Source: Roseiflexus sp034432635
Lineage (GTDB): Bacteria; Chloroflexota; Chloroflexia; Chloroflexales; Roseiflexaceae
Direction of reading: 5' to 3'
DNA: 64,000 nt
NCBI GenBank assembly: GCA_034432635.1
Contig: DAOUBK010000100.1
Coordinates: 1 to 64,000, forward strand
Under the pieces are notes generated by a model. It was given only the letters and a program-made list of their open reading frames with translations. It made no database searches and was not told the DNA's origin. Position 1 is the first letter of the stretch, and every line of letters starts with the position of its first letter. The position numbers and the translations under genes were made by a program. Positions 52,890-64,000 of this stretch are shown piece after piece.

Positions 52890-53238
52890 CGTTCCTCTAG
52901 TGTCCTTTGGTGCGCGCGACTCTCGGCAGCAAAGCGAGCCATGCATGATGGATGAGGCAGACAGGCGTTCGCGCGCCTGGAATGCGCGCTGCGGCGTGAA
53001 TGTGATCAGCAGACGCTGCATCCATCAGAAAGCATGACACGCTCTAATGTGTCCGAGAAATCCTGGATCGTAGACCGAAATCCACTTCATTCATTATGTC
53101 GATCTATCCGCTATATTGAACACTTTTCCCCAGGCGCCTGTCAGGAATGTCCCTGCCGAGGCGTGTTGCAACCCGGCGTACAACTCGTATCATGAAAGCC
53201 GGTCTGCAACCTGAGCAACGCGACATGGGAGGTGCGCA

Positions 53239-53460
53239 ATGGGCGATATTGGACGCCTCTTAATAGGGATGGGCGTGCTCCTAATTGTGGTCGGCGTGGT
53301 GTTTCTTGTCGCAGGTCGAGTGCCGTGGCTGGGACGCCTGCCGGGTGATATTCTGATCGAGCGCGAGAACGTACGCATCTTCATACCGATTGGAACCATG
53401 CTGATCCTCAGCCTGCTGCTGACGGTGATCGTCAATCTGATCGCGCGCTTCTGGCGCTAG
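53239..53460 (+). CDS. DUF2905 family small membrane protein
   Basis: A 73-residue protein with two helices: IGRLLIGMGVLLIVVGVVFL and IGTMLILSLLLTVIVNLIAR, joined by the conserved LGRLPGDILIERENVRIFIP, the DUF2905 signature. Function unknown. GGGAGG lies upstream of the ATG. The following 53461-53840 holds no supportable gene. Confidence 0.9.
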   Translation: MGDIGRLLIGMGVLLIVVGVVFLVAGRVPWLGRLPGDILIERENVRIFIPIGTMLILSLLLTVIVNLIARFWR

Positions 53461-53840
53461 CAACGCATGCCACGTCGTACCAGATCTGGAGACCCGATTT
53501 CGCTCACCCGTCTCGCCGGTGCCAGATGATCGCAGCGTACTGTTCATAGACCGACTTTCATTGCGCTCGCCCTTGAACCCTGACAGAGCGCAACAGTGAA
53601 GATGAAGCGTATACATCAGTCGTCACATGTTCCGGCCGTCGGGCTGAAACCCTCGGCATGCGGCGCCGAGCCTGCCGTTGCGGACCGTCGCCACAAAGAG
53701 GCACAGTGGACGCAGTGAGCGATTGATGGAACAGGCTACGCGCCGGGCATCTCGGCAATACGTTTTGACAGTGGAGCTCAATCTCGACTAGTATGCACTG
53801 ATCGCTTCCGGGAGCTGGGTCATCAGAACGGTACAGTGAC

Positions 53841-53870
53841 CAAAACAAAAACCCCTGAAGTTTTCAGGGG
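53841..53870 (-). terminator. Rho-independent terminator of tRNA-Thr
   Basis: On the minus strand, a seven-base stem CCCCTGA/TCAGGGG (arms at 53864-53870 and 53852-53858), then GTTTTTGTTTTG (53841-53851), ten bases after the tRNA 3' end. Confidence 0.85.
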
Positions 53871-53880
53871 CCCGCATGTG

Positions 53881-53956
53881 TGGAGCCGGCGGCGGGATTC
53901 GAACCCGCGACCTACTGTTTACAAGACAGTTGCTCTGCCAGCTGAGCTACGCCGGC
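53881..53956 (-). tRNA. tRNA-Thr (anticodon UGU)
   Basis: Complete cloverleaf: acceptor GCCGGCG/CGCCGGC, anticodon loop CTTGTAA giving UGU, T-arm CGGGTTCGAATCCCG, and an encoded CCA (53881-53883). 76 nucleotides without introns. A promoter lies just upstream and a terminator just downstream, so it is transcribed alone. Confidence 0.96.
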
Positions 53957-53964
53957 GCACCGCT

Positions 53965-53994
53965 ATTGTAGCACGAGCGCACCGTGCGCGTCAA
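53965..53994 (-). promoter_or_regulatory. promoter of tRNA-Thr
   Basis: Minus strand: TTGACG (53994-53989), 18-base spacer, TACAAT (53970-53965), eight bases before the tRNA 5' end. On the plus strand, a TGGTATAAT extended -10 (TATAAT 54012-54017) points to the next gene, so the region is a divergent promoter pair. Confidence 0.75.
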
Positions 53995-54054
53995 TCGACC
54001 TGGCACAGTGGTATAATGGTTCTGCCAACACGATGATGTTGTCGGAGAATATGT

Positions 54055-54396
54055 ATGTCTGCTTTGCTCGCATCGCGCAATGGACTGCCATCGAGCATCG
54101 AGCCGCCGACTCCCGAGGAAAGTTTGAACGATGCACGGCAGCGCATGGCGCGCACCTTTCGCCGCGACGAATTTGTCTGGATTATTAACGAACGGTATGA
54201 TGAGCACGCCGCTGCGTGGTTGATCGACGTGCTGCGTCAGGGAGCGGAGGGGCGCTGGATGCGCCAGCGCTACCGCTACGATGTTCCGGCGGGGGTCCTC
54301 TACTTTCTGGGCGAGAGCGCAGTTGACAGCCAGACCTTTTGTGCCTTGCGCCGCTCCTCTACACTGTTCGACGTCCCTGCATGGCAGGATCGCTAG
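54055..54396 (+). CDS. hypothetical protein
   Basis: A 113-residue soluble protein of unknown family: PTPEESLNDARQRMARTFRR, DEFVWIINERYDEHAAAWLI and YRYDVPAGVLYFLGESAVD. A mixed alpha/beta pattern; no signal or membrane segment. Codon use and the extended -10 box 38 bases upstream support a real gene. No function proposed. Confidence 0.65.
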   Translation: MSALLASRNGLPSSIEPPTPEESLNDARQRMARTFRRDEFVWIINERYDEHAAAWLIDVLRQGAEGRWMRQRYRYDVPAGVLYFLGESAVDSQTFCALRRSSTLFDVPAWQDR

Positions 54397-54498
54397 TGGC
54401 TGTCGAGCGCCCGCCTGCGCATTGGTGGCAGCAGCATCGCGGTTCGAATTGGTTCCCAAAACGAGTCTTGAACGAATGACCTGTTACAGGAATCTTCT

Positions 54499-56592
54499 GT
54501 GTCGAAACATGCCTTTCCGTTCACTGTCGAAGATCTCTATCGCCTGGGCTGGCTGGAAGACCCGCAGGTCCGTCCGGATGGGCGTGAGGTTGCGTTTGTG
54601 CGCGTCACCATTGACCGTCCGGCAAATACCAACCGTCGTGCAATCTGGATTGCACCTACCGATGGGGGGCCGCCACTCCGGCTTACGTCCGGTATGAATG
54701 ACACATCGCCGCGCTGGAGTCCCGATGGCCGTCGGCTGGCGTTCGTTGGGAAGCGCGGCGATCAGACGCCACAGTTGTATGTGATCCGCCGCGACGGAGG
54801 TGAAGCACGCTGCCTGACCTCACTGCCACAGGGGATCAGCCATCCAGCGTGGAGTCCCGATGGGCGCCGAATCGCCTTTCTTTCCCGGTTGAATGCAGCC
54901 GAACGCACCCGCGAAGATGCCGGTGAGCCGGAGCCAACGCCACCCGATGAGTTTACCCGCAAGCAGATCGTCGAGCGCCGTAAGTACGAAGAAGAGCGCC
55001 GCTTCGACCCGCTGGTGGTGCGTCGCCTGCCCTACCGCGCAGGGGTCGATTTCTTCGACGACCGGTATGCGCAGATCTATCTGATCGATGCGCCGGAAGA
55101 CGATGATGCTCCGACGCCGACGCCGCGTCGCATCACCGATGCCGATCTCAATTTCGGTGCGCCGGTGTGGATGCCTGATGGACAGGCGCTGCTCACAACG
55201 GCGACACGCGACCCGGAGGGCGATTCGCAGTTCTTCTTCTTCGATGTGCTCCGCGTGCCGGTAATGACCGAAGGGCGTGCCGAACCGCAGCGCCTGACCG
55301 CTCCCGGCTTTACGTACCGAGATCCGCGTCCCTCGCCGGATGGACGCTGGATTGCGTGTCTGCGTGTGCCGGAGGGACAGCCCTTTGCGGCTGGAACATC
55401 ACTGGCAGTGATGGATGCATCTGGTGGTACGCTGCGCGATCTGACGGCTGCGAGCGACCTGAACATCGAAGCCTTCGACTGGTTGCCAGAAGGTAAAGAA
55501 TTATTGTGCCTTGCCGGGTATCGCGGCGCACAGCCCCTGTGGCGGATCGCGCTGGACGGAAGCGGGTGTCAGCGCCTCGATCAGATGCCCGACGACCGTC
55601 TGATCGCCGAATGCAATGTCGGCGCGGATGGAACGGTCGCGTTCGTGGCCGGTGATGCTGCCAACCCGTGCGAGTTGTATGCCCGTGATCCGCAGGGCAA
55701 TGAACGTCGGTTAACCGCGTTCAACACACCATTGCTGGCGGAGCGGATCGTTGCGCCATATGAAGAACTGGTCTACACTGCACCCGATGGTCAGGAGGTC
55801 CAGGGATGGGTGATCTATCCCCCCGACTTCGATCCCGCACATCCGGGAGGGTATCCGCTCGCCGTCTACATCCACGGTGGTCCGCATCTGATGTGGGGAC
55901 CGGGGGTGCGCAGCATGTGGCTCGAATGGCAGGTCGCCGCCGCTCGCGGGTACGTTGTGTTCTTCTGCAATCCGCGCGGCTCGGATGGGTACGGTCATGC
56001 CTGGCGCCTCGCCACCCAGGCAAACTGGGGGGCTGCCGATGCACCCGACATCCACGCCGGCATCGATGCACTGCTTGCGCGCGGCGCCATCGACCCGCGT
56101 CGCATCGCTGTCACCGGCGGTTCGTATGGCGGTTATATGACGGTCTGGCTGATTGCGCACAGTGATCGGTTCGCCTGCGCTGCGACAGCGCGCGGTGTGT
56201 ACAACCTGCTGACACAGCACAGCACTAGCGATGCGTATGAACTGGTCGAACTGACATTCGAAGGACCCCCGTGGGAAAACCATGCGTTGCTCTGGCAGCA
56301 TTCACCGCTGGCATACGCTCATCGTATTACGACGCCGCTGCTTATCCTGCATGCCGAACGCGACTATCGCGTGCCGATCAGTGAGGCGGAGCAGTTGTTC
56401 GCATCTCTTCGTCGGCGCAGGCAGATCGTCGAGTTCGTGCGCTACCCGCGTGAGGGGCACGAACTGACACGCACCGGCGAGCCAGACCATCGCGCCGATC
56501 ACATGCGTCGCATCCTGGAATGGTTCGATCGGTTCTGTCAGATGCGCACCGATACCGGCGCATCGTCTCGTAGGGAGAACATCGATGGCTGA
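54499..56592 (+). CDS. S9 family prolyl oligopeptidase-type serine peptidase
   Basis: A 697-residue peptidase: N-terminal beta-propeller with TolB-like WSPDGRRLAFVGKRG and AWSPDGRRIAFLSRL repeats, then an alpha/beta-hydrolase domain. Catalytic triad from coordinates: Ser542 in TGGSYGGYMT, Asp622 in HAERDYRVP, His654 in REGHEL. PLAVYIHGGPHLMWGPG is the oxyanion-side block. No signal peptide, so cytoplasmic peptide turnover, of acylaminoacyl-peptidase or dipeptidyl-peptidase type. Its stop overlaps the next gene by eight bases. Confidence 0.93.
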   Translation: MSKHAFPFTVEDLYRLGWLEDPQVRPDGREVAFVRVTIDRPANTNRRAIWIAPTDGGPPLRLTSGMNDTSPRWSPDGRRLAFVGKRGDQTPQLYVIRRDGGEARCLTSLPQGISHPAWSPDGRRIAFLSRLNAAERTREDAGEPEPTPPDEFTRKQIVERRKYEEERRFDPLVVRRLPYRAGVDFFDDRYAQIYLIDAPEDDDAPTPTPRRITDADLNFGAPVWMPDGQALLTTATRDPEGDSQFFFFDVLRVPVMTEGRAEPQRLTAPGFTYRDPRPSPDGRWIACLRVPEGQPFAAGTSLAVMDASGGTLRDLTAASDLNIEAFDWLPEGKELLCLAGYRGAQPLWRIALDGSGCQRLDQMPDDRLIAECNVGADGTVAFVAGDAANPCELYARDPQGNERRLTAFNTPLLAERIVAPYEELVYTAPDGQEVQGWVIYPPDFDPAHPGGYPLAVYIHGGPHLMWGPGVRSMWLEWQVAAARGYVVFFCNPRGSDGYGHAWRLATQANWGAADAPDIHAGIDALLARGAIDPRRIAVTGGSYGGYMTVWLIAHSDRFACAATARGVYNLLTQHSTSDAYELVELTFEGPPWENHALLWQHSPLAYAHRITTPLLILHAERDYRVPISEAEQLFASLRRRRQIVEFVRYPREGHELTRTGEPDHRADHMRRILEWFDRFCQMRTDTGASSRRENIDG

Positions 56593-56845
56593 GCATCATC
56601 GGGCGTCCGACTCGCATCCCTGGGCTGAATTGACCGCAGCGCAGGCGCTGGCGTTGTTGCTGCACGAACTGTACACGCCGGTCAGCGCCCTCGGTGATCA
56701 GGTGAGTCGGCTGGCATCCGACTCTCTCGATGATCTTGAACGCGCCGTGATCATCGGCCACATGCGCGCCCGGATTGATGACCTGAGCCGCCTGGTCGTA
56801 CTGCTCAAGCGGTATCTCGATGAACAGTCGACGCCCGATGCATAA
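56585..56845 (+). CDS. small HisKA-like helical protein
   Basis: An 86-residue all-helical protein. LLLHELYTPVSALGDQVSRL is close to the dimerisation and phosphoacceptor helix of histidine kinases (HELRTPLTAI), and ARIDDLSRLVVLLKRYLDEQ matches the second helix. There is no ATPase domain after it. It overlaps the S9 peptidase gene by eight bases and is followed directly by the dynamin-like gene, so all three are probably co-expressed. Whether the His is phosphorylated is unknown. Confidence 0.7.
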   Translation: MAEHHRASDSHPWAELTAAQALALLLHELYTPVSALGDQVSRLASDSLDDLERAVIIGHMRARIDDLSRLVVLLKRYLDEQSTPDA

Positions 56846-58615
56846 GTGAGTACCGGCATGATGCCATTCCTTACCCGCCGCTCCCTGCTGACTGAGCGCC
56901 AGGAAGCGCTGATCGAGGAGATCCGCGCGGCGCTGACAGCGTTACGTGCTGCACTGCACCGCTTCGGGGTCGACGTCGCGCCGGGAGATATGCGTATTCT
57001 GGACGATACGATCACGCACCTGGATGAACTCTTTTTGCTGGTGGTGGCGGGCGAATACAATTCCGGCAAGTCGAGTTTCATCAATGCGCTGCTTGGGGCG
57101 CCGGTAGTGGCAGAGGGCGTGACACCCACTACCGACCGGATTACCATCCTGCGCTACGGCGACACGCCGGTGGAAATGGTGAGGGGTGCGTTTCTGGTAG
57201 AGCACCGCTTCCCGGCTGATGTGCTGCGCCGTATGGCAATTGTCGATACGCCGGGTACGAACGCCATCATCCGACGCCACGAAGAACTGACGCACAATTT
57301 TATCCCACGTGCCGACCTGGTGCTGTTCGTCACATCTGCCAGTCAACCTTTTTCCGCCAGTGAACGCGCCTTCCTCGAACTTATCCGCGATTGGGGAAAA
57401 AAGGTCGTCCTGATCATCAACAAAGCCGATATGCTCGATGATACCGGTCTGGCGGAAGTCGTCGCATTCGTCGGTACGCATGCCGAGGATCTGTTCGGTA
57501 TGCGCCCTGAGATCTTTCCGGTCTCGGCGCGCCTGGCACGTCAGGCGCGCGACACCGATGATCAGGCGCTGTGGGAAGCCAGTCGATTCCCTGCCATCGA
57601 GCGCTACATCGTCACCACACTCGATGAAGAGCAGCGGGTGCGGCTGAAACTCCTCTCACCGCTGGGGGTGGCGCGTCGGCTGGCGGAGCGGTATCTCCTC
57701 GCGGTCGAGGATCGCCTGGCTGCGTTGCGTGACGATGTGGCTGCCATCGACAACATCGAGCGGCAACTCGACCTGTTCCGCCGCGATCTGACCGAAGATT
57801 TCCAGCGTCACCAGGCTGAAGTCGCCAACATTCTCAACGAGTTCGAGTTACGCGGCATCCGCTTCTTCGATGAGACCATCCGTGTCAGCAACCTGTTCAA
57901 CCTGGTGCGCCATCAGCAAGAAATCAGCGAGGCATTTGCGCGTGACATCGTCGCCGACGTGCCACAGCAGATCGAAGCGCGTTTACAGGCGCTGATCGAC
58001 TGGATGGTGGAAAAGAATCTGCGCATGTGGCAGGGAGTGATGGATTATCTGCGGCGGGAACGGGCAGTGCAGCAACGTAGCGGACTGATCGGCGAGATTG
58101 GCGGAACATTCGAGTACAATCGCACTGCGCTGATCGAATCGGTTGCCCGCGAGGCGGAAAAGGTTATTGCCACCTACGACCGTGAAGCCGAGGCGCAGGC
58201 ATTGACGGCGGAAGTACAGGCAGCAATCGCCAGTTCGACGCTGGTCGGCGCGGGTGCGGTGGGGGTCGGGACTCTGCTCGTGCTGCTGTTGCACGGCGCC
58301 ATGCTGGATGTCACCGGTGTGCTGGTCGCCGGATTACTGGCAGTTGGCGGGTTGTACCTGATTCCCAACAAACGTCGCCAGATCAAGCGACAGTTCCATC
58401 AGCGCGTCGCCGATCTACGCGAGACGCTCGCTGAAACGATGGAACGCCAGTTCAACACCGAACTCGACCGCATGATCGCACGCATCCGCGATGCCATCGA
58501 ACCCTATACCCGTTTCGTATACGCCCAGCACGAACTCCTGTTGACGACCCAACGCGACCTCTCTGACGCGGAAGCGGAGATCAGTCGATTGCAGGCAGAG
58601 GTTGAACGCCGTTGA
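56846..58615 (+). CDS. dynamin-like GTPase
   Basis: A 589-residue large GTPase. G1 VVAGEYNSGKSSFINALLG at residues 67-85, G2 Thr in TPTTDRI, G3 VDTPGTNAI, G4 LIINKADM. Long helical stalk follows (FRRDLTEDFQRHQAEVANIL), then a paired hydrophobic stretch near 470-515 (GAGAVGVGTLLVLLLHGAML and VLVAGLLAVGGLYLI) that could insert into membrane, then a coiled-coil tail. It belongs to the bacterial dynamin-like class and may remodel or protect membranes. GTG directly after the previous stop; an ATG 12 bases on is as likely. Confidence 0.88.
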   Translation: MSTGMMPFLTRRSLLTERQEALIEEIRAALTALRAALHRFGVDVAPGDMRILDDTITHLDELFLLVVAGEYNSGKSSFINALLGAPVVAEGVTPTTDRITILRYGDTPVEMVRGAFLVEHRFPADVLRRMAIVDTPGTNAIIRRHEELTHNFIPRADLVLFVTSASQPFSASERAFLELIRDWGKKVVLIINKADMLDDTGLAEVVAFVGTHAEDLFGMRPEIFPVSARLARQARDTDDQALWEASRFPAIERYIVTTLDEEQRVRLKLLSPLGVARRLAERYLLAVEDRLAALRDDVAAIDNIERQLDLFRRDLTEDFQRHQAEVANILNEFELRGIRFFDETIRVSNLFNLVRHQQEISEAFARDIVADVPQQIEARLQALIDWMVEKNLRMWQGVMDYLRRERAVQQRSGLIGEIGGTFEYNRTALIESVAREAEKVIATYDREAEAQALTAEVQAAIASSTLVGAGAVGVGTLLVLLLHGAMLDVTGVLVAGLLAVGGLYLIPNKRRQIKRQFHQRVADLRETLAETMERQFNTELDRMIARIRDAIEPYTRFVYAQHELLLTTQRDLSDAEAEISRLQAEVERR

Positions 58616-58626
58616 CGAGGTGGGGT

Positions 58627-59457
58627 ATGCAGCCATCGGGGATCATTACATTGACAACCGACTTTGGTCTGTCGGATAGTTATGTCGGCATCATGAAGGG
58701 TGTCATTCTGGGAATTGCGCGCAATGCAACAATTGTAGACATCACGCATCAGATCGCACCGCAGGACATCCATCAGGCAGCATATATCGTTCAGACATTC
58801 GGAGCGTTTTTTCCGCCGGGAACGATCCACGTGGTGGTTGTCGATCCAGGAGTGGGGAGCAAACGACGCCGCATTATTCTGACGACGCCGAACGCCATGT
58901 ATGTGGCGCCCGATAATGGCGTGCTGACGTATGTGTGGCGTGAAGCGATCACGCAGTGGGGTATGGAGCACTGCGCCATCTACGATCTGACCGAGTCGCG
59001 CTACTGGTTGCCCTACGTCAGCAGCACGTTCCACGGGCGCGATGTCTTTGCACCGGTCGCAGCGCATCTGGCGCTTGGCATAGCGCCGGCGCAGTTTGGC
59101 GAGCGGAGTGCGGAGATCATCGAAGCCGCGCTCGAACAACCGTCGCGCGGACGGCATGGCGAACTAGTGGGACGCATCATTCACATCGACCATTTCGGCA
59201 ACTGCATCACCAACATCACACTCAGGCACCTGCAGGAGGCAGGCATCGGCGAGCGCATGACAGCCCAATTGATCGGGCAGCGCATCGAAGGATTGTACCG
59301 GACCTACGCCGATGTGGCGATTGGCGCGCTGGTTGCATTGATCGGCAGCAGCGATCATGTGGAGATTGCGGTGCGCAACGGCAATGCTGCGCAAACACTG
59401 GGCGCCGGGATTGGTGATGTTGTGCGCGTGTTCCCCGCTGCGCACCAGACAGCGTAG
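58627..59457 (+). CDS. SAM hydroxide adenosyltransferase (DUF62 family)
   Basis: Splits S-adenosylmethionine with water to adenosine and methionine; relatives are the fluorinases. GIITLTTDFGLSDSYVGIMK carries the SAM-binding Asp, HVVVVDPGVGSKRRRI the conserved DPGVG, YVAPDNGVLTYV the DNG, and GEIV-HIDHFGN reads LVGRIIHIDHFGNCITNI. 276 residues. The ATG at 58627 follows GACGAGG; earlier codons overlap the dynamin gene. Confidence 0.92.
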   Translation: MQPSGIITLTTDFGLSDSYVGIMKGVILGIARNATIVDITHQIAPQDIHQAAYIVQTFGAFFPPGTIHVVVVDPGVGSKRRRIILTTPNAMYVAPDNGVLTYVWREAITQWGMEHCAIYDLTESRYWLPYVSSTFHGRDVFAPVAAHLALGIAPAQFGERSAEIIEAALEQPSRGRHGELVGRIIHIDHFGNCITNITLRHLQEAGIGERMTAQLIGQRIEGLYRTYADVAIGALVALIGSSDHVEIAVRNGNAAQTLGAGIGDVVRVFPAAHQTA

Positions 59458-59509
59458 CAGGCTGGCGAAAATTTGTTTCGCGACATGCCAATTTTTCCCA
59501 TTCCATCCC

Positions 59510-59538
59510 TTGACGCTCGATAGACGGATTGCTATAAT
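59510..59538 (+). promoter_or_regulatory. promoter of prkA-yeaH-spoVR
   Basis: TTGACG (59510-59515), 17-base spacer, TATAAT (59533-59538). It implies a 5' leader of about 260 bases before prkA. Confidence 0.8.
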
Positions 59539-59546
59539 GATCAACA

Positions 59547-59806
59547 CCTGGAAAACCAGGCCTCCTACCCGCCCCCTGAGATGTCTAGCTGTACAGGTGC
59601 AGCAGCCAGCGGGTGCATATATCTGCGGTTAGCCGCATCTCTTCGTCGGGGCAGCGCACCATATCTACAGTTCGGAAGTCAATGCACATTATCAGGACCA
59701 CAGATACCCGACCGGCGGCAATAGCGTACACTATTGCGATCGGTCCATTGTGCCGCAAGCATTCGCAGGCGATGCGAAGCGCGGTATCAAACCAGGAGGA
59801 TCATTC
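59547..59806 (+). promoter_or_regulatory. long structured 5' leader of prkA
   Basis: Starts with CCTGG-AAAA-CCAGG (59547-59560), a second hairpin TGCGG-TTAG-CCGCA (59624-59637) lies mid-way, and AGGAGG comes seven bases before the prkA ATG. No known riboswitch was recognised. Confidence 0.4.
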
Positions 59807-61885
<2,079 letters not shown>

Positions 61886-62021
61886 ACGACGTCGGGGCAG
61901 GCGCCAGAAAACGGCGCCGGTGGCGTCCGGCGGGACGCTGGCGGTTATCCTGGGGAGCAGGAAGGTGGCTGCCTGCAGCAGTTCCTTCCTGCTCCGGTCT
62001 CTCTTCAAAAAGGTGCACGCT

Positions 62022-63131
62022 ATGTCGATTCACCGCGTTGAGCGCGATCTGAACCGCTTTCGCCAGATTGTGCGCGGCAAGATCAAGAAAGACCTGCGGA
62101 AATACATGTCGCAGGGCGAAATGATCGGTCGCCAGGGGCGTAAGTATGTCTCGATCCCGCTGCCGCAGATCGACCTGCCGCAGTTTCGCTACGGCACGCG
62201 CCAAAGCGGTGGCGTCGGGCAGGGCGATGGGAATGTCGGCGACCCGATCGCACAGGGCGATGGGCAGTCGGGTCAGGGTGAAGCCGGATCCGAACCGGGG
62301 CAGCATATCATCGAGGTTGATGTTACCCTGGAGGAACTGGCGCAGATCCTCGGCGAGGAACTGCGACTGCCCAACATTCAGCCGAAAGGCAAAAAGAACA
62401 TTATCTCACAGAAAGACCGCTACTCCGGCATCCGTCGCGTGGGACCGGACTCGCTGCGGCATTTCAAGCGCACGTACCGCGAAGCGCTCAAACGCCAGAT
62501 CTCATCGGGCGAATACAACATCGCCGATCCGATAGTCGTGCCGATCCGCCAGGATATGCGCTTCCGTTCCTGGAAGGAAACGCTGCAACCCGAGTCGAAT
62601 GCCGTCATCATCTATATGATGGATGTGAGCGGCTCAATGGGCGCCGAGCAGAAGGAACTGGTCCGCATCACGGCATTCTGGATCGAAACCTGGCTGCGCT
62701 CGCAGTACAAGGCGATCGATATCCGCTACATCGTGCACGACGCTGCAGCGAAGGAGGTCGATCAGGAGACGTTCTACCATATTCGTGAGGGCGGCGGCAC
62801 GAAGATCAGTTCGGCATACAAACTGTGCAATAAACTGATCGACGAGCGCTATCCCGCCGATGAGTGGAACATCTATCCGTTCCACTTCTCCGATGGTGAC
62901 AACTGGGGCGGGGGCGATACCCGCGAATGTATCGAATTGCTGCGCACCCAACTCCTTCCCAAAGTCAATCAGTTCTGCTATGGTCAGGTGCGTTCGCTCT
63001 ACGGATCCGGTCGCTTTGCCCATGACCTGGAGGAGCACCTGGGCAAGCACGATGGACTGGTGATCTCGGAGATAGCCGATCGCGACGATATCTACGACGC
63101 GATCAAGGACTTTCTCGGCAAGGGAAGGTAG
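62022..63131 (+). CDS. yeaH: YeaH/YhbH family protein (DUF444, VWA-like)
   Basis: A 369-residue protein that is the standard partner of PrkA and SpoVR. HRVERDLNRFRQIVRGKIKK opens it, a Gly/Gln-rich linker follows, and IIYMMDVSGSMGAEQKELVR is a MIDAS-type DxSGS motif. IREGGGTKISSAYKLCNKLI and YPFHFSDGDNWGGGDTRECI are family hallmarks. Starts at ATG 62022, about 136 bases after prkA. Molecular role unsettled. Confidence 0.92.
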   Translation: MSIHRVERDLNRFRQIVRGKIKKDLRKYMSQGEMIGRQGRKYVSIPLPQIDLPQFRYGTRQSGGVGQGDGNVGDPIAQGDGQSGQGEAGSEPGQHIIEVDVTLEELAQILGEELRLPNIQPKGKKNIISQKDRYSGIRRVGPDSLRHFKRTYREALKRQISSGEYNIADPIVVPIRQDMRFRSWKETLQPESNAVIIYMMDVSGSMGAEQKELVRITAFWIETWLRSQYKAIDIRYIVHDAAAKEVDQETFYHIREGGGTKISSAYKLCNKLIDERYPADEWNIYPFHFSDGDNWGGGDTRECIELLRTQLLPKVNQFCYGQVRSLYGSGRFAHDLEEHLGKHDGLVISEIADRDDIYDAIKDFLGKGR

Positions 63132-63158
63132 TGCAGATCAGGACACACAACATATCTA

Positions 63159-64000
63159 TGAAGAGTACTCGTCTTCCACCAGAGTTGCAGGCTGCATGGG
63201 AGGAGATCGAAGCCTATGCGAAAGAGTATGGGCTTGATTTCTTCCCCATCATTTATGAAGTGCTCGACTACCGCACGCTCTACGAGACGGCGGCGCTGGG
63301 CGGGTTTCCCATCCGCTATCCCCACTGGCGCTTCGGGATGGAGTATGACCAGCTCATGAAGGGCCACGTCTGGCTTGGCTCGACGATCTATGAGATGGTG
63401 ATCAATACCAACCCATCGTATGCGTACCTGCTCGAAGGCAACGAGATGGTGACGCAGAAGATGGTCATGGCGCACGTTGCGGCACATGTCGATTTCTTCA
63501 AGAACAATATGTGGTTCGCGCATACGAACCGCAAGATGCTCGACGAAATGGCGAACCACGCCGCCCGCGTGCAACGCATGATCGATCGCTATGGCTATGA
63601 GACGGTCGAAGAGTTCATCGATATCTGCCTCTCGCTCGAAAATCTGATCGACTACCACGCGCCGTATATCAAACGCCCCGAAGCGCAGACCCATCAGTCG
63701 GTGCTGGCGGACGACGAGCCGCCGGTGGTGGAAGGGTTGCCGGTCGAGCGCAGTTACATGCGCGATTACATCAACCCGCCAGAGTTCCTTGAGCAGCAGC
63801 GTAAACGTCTCGAAGAGGAACGTGCCCGCCACAAGAAGTTCCCGGAACATCCGCAGAAGGATGTGCTCCTCTTCCTGATGAATTATGCGCCTCTGGAACG
63901 CTGGCAGCATTCCATCCTCGAAATTGTGCGCGATGAGGCATACTACTTCGCTCCTCAGGGGATGACGAAGATCCTCAATGAAGGCTGGGCCAGTTACTGG
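63159..64000 (+). CDS. spoVR: SpoVR family protein, 5' part (cut by window end)
   Basis: Open frame of 280 codons running off the window. ELQAAWEEIEAYAKEYGLDF, FPIIYEVLDYRTLYETAALG, YPHWRFGMEYDQLMKGHVWL and MAHVAAHVDFFKNNMWFAHT are SpoVR (stage V sporulation protein R) blocks, and APQGMTKILNEGWASYW, at the very end, is the conserved core. Intact relatives have about 450-500 residues. It is 28 bases after yeaH, completing prkA-yeaH-spoVR. Confidence 0.93.

Noticed and set aside
52351..53238. Possible CRISPR array or insertion sequence in the repeat-rich gap
   Set aside because: Repeats are diverged, unevenly spaced and mostly self-complementary; no cas or transposase gene is near.
53600..53760. 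Short GC-rich inverted segments in the gap before tRNA-Thr
   Set aside because: No consistent stem with loop and T-run, and no reading frame; nothing supportable.

Overview
The window is GC-rich bacterial DNA, densely coded on both strands. Gene content and protein sequence point to a filamentous anoxygenic phototroph of the Chloroflexota, most like Roseiflexus. The grounds are a Hox-type [NiFe]-hydrogenase, a split nuo operon, a trigger factor-clpP-clpX cluster with a trigger factor longer than that of E. coli, Pro/Thr-rich surface proteins, Uma2 paralogues and short GC-rich noncoding repeats. The genus is an inference from memory; no search was run.

Layout. 1-1.8 kb is a graveyard: an asparagine synthetase remnant fused to a CapD-like remnant, then repeats. 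1.8-7.3 kb holds a sugar-nucleotide epimerase, the minus-strand unit FHA/winged-helix regulator-aroA-small gene, and a divergent membrane Ser/Thr kinase. 7.5-15.9 kb holds mfd, then tig-clpP-clpX-mtnP. 16-18.1 kb surrounds the tmRNA gene and contains three broken genes. 18.2-24.8 kb is a minus-strand run from one strong promoter: nuoABCDE, a P-type ATPase whose catalytic motifs are nearly all altered, and a KdpD-like Usp protein. 24.8-31.1 kb holds ogt, an LPXTG-type surface protein, membrane proteins, a glycosyltransferase, an FtsB-like protein, a bactofilin and trmD. 31-40.6 kb holds a broken hicB, bcp, two Uma2 genes, a formamidase, an FAD oxidoreductase, a PdeM-like phosphoesterase, a pterin dehydratase/glyoxalase fusion and a GH127 enzyme. 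40.6-50.1 kb holds a double-VWA membrane protein, divergent from hoxEFUYHW and a DsbA-like exported protein. 50.1-59.5 kb holds a PAS/STAS sensor, noncoding repeats, tRNA-Thr, an S9 peptidase, a HisKA-like small protein, a dynamin-like GTPase and a SAM hydrolase. 59.5-64 kb is prkA-yeaH-spoVR, with spoVR cut by the window end.

How the parts relate. NuoA-E form part of respiratory complex I, and HoxEFU are homologous to its NADH-input module; HoxYH is the hydrogenase and HoxW its maturation protease. Trigger factor, ClpXP and tmRNA belong to one protein-quality system. The FHA regulator beside the Ser/Thr kinase suggests a phospho-threonine signalling pair. The most unusual objects are the degenerate but intact P2C-like ATPase, two genes with good ribosome sites but no ATG/GTG/TTG start, a bactofilin with an in-frame upstream membrane segment, and a promoter followed at once by a terminator-like hairpin. 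No CRISPR array, complete insertion sequence or prophage was seen.
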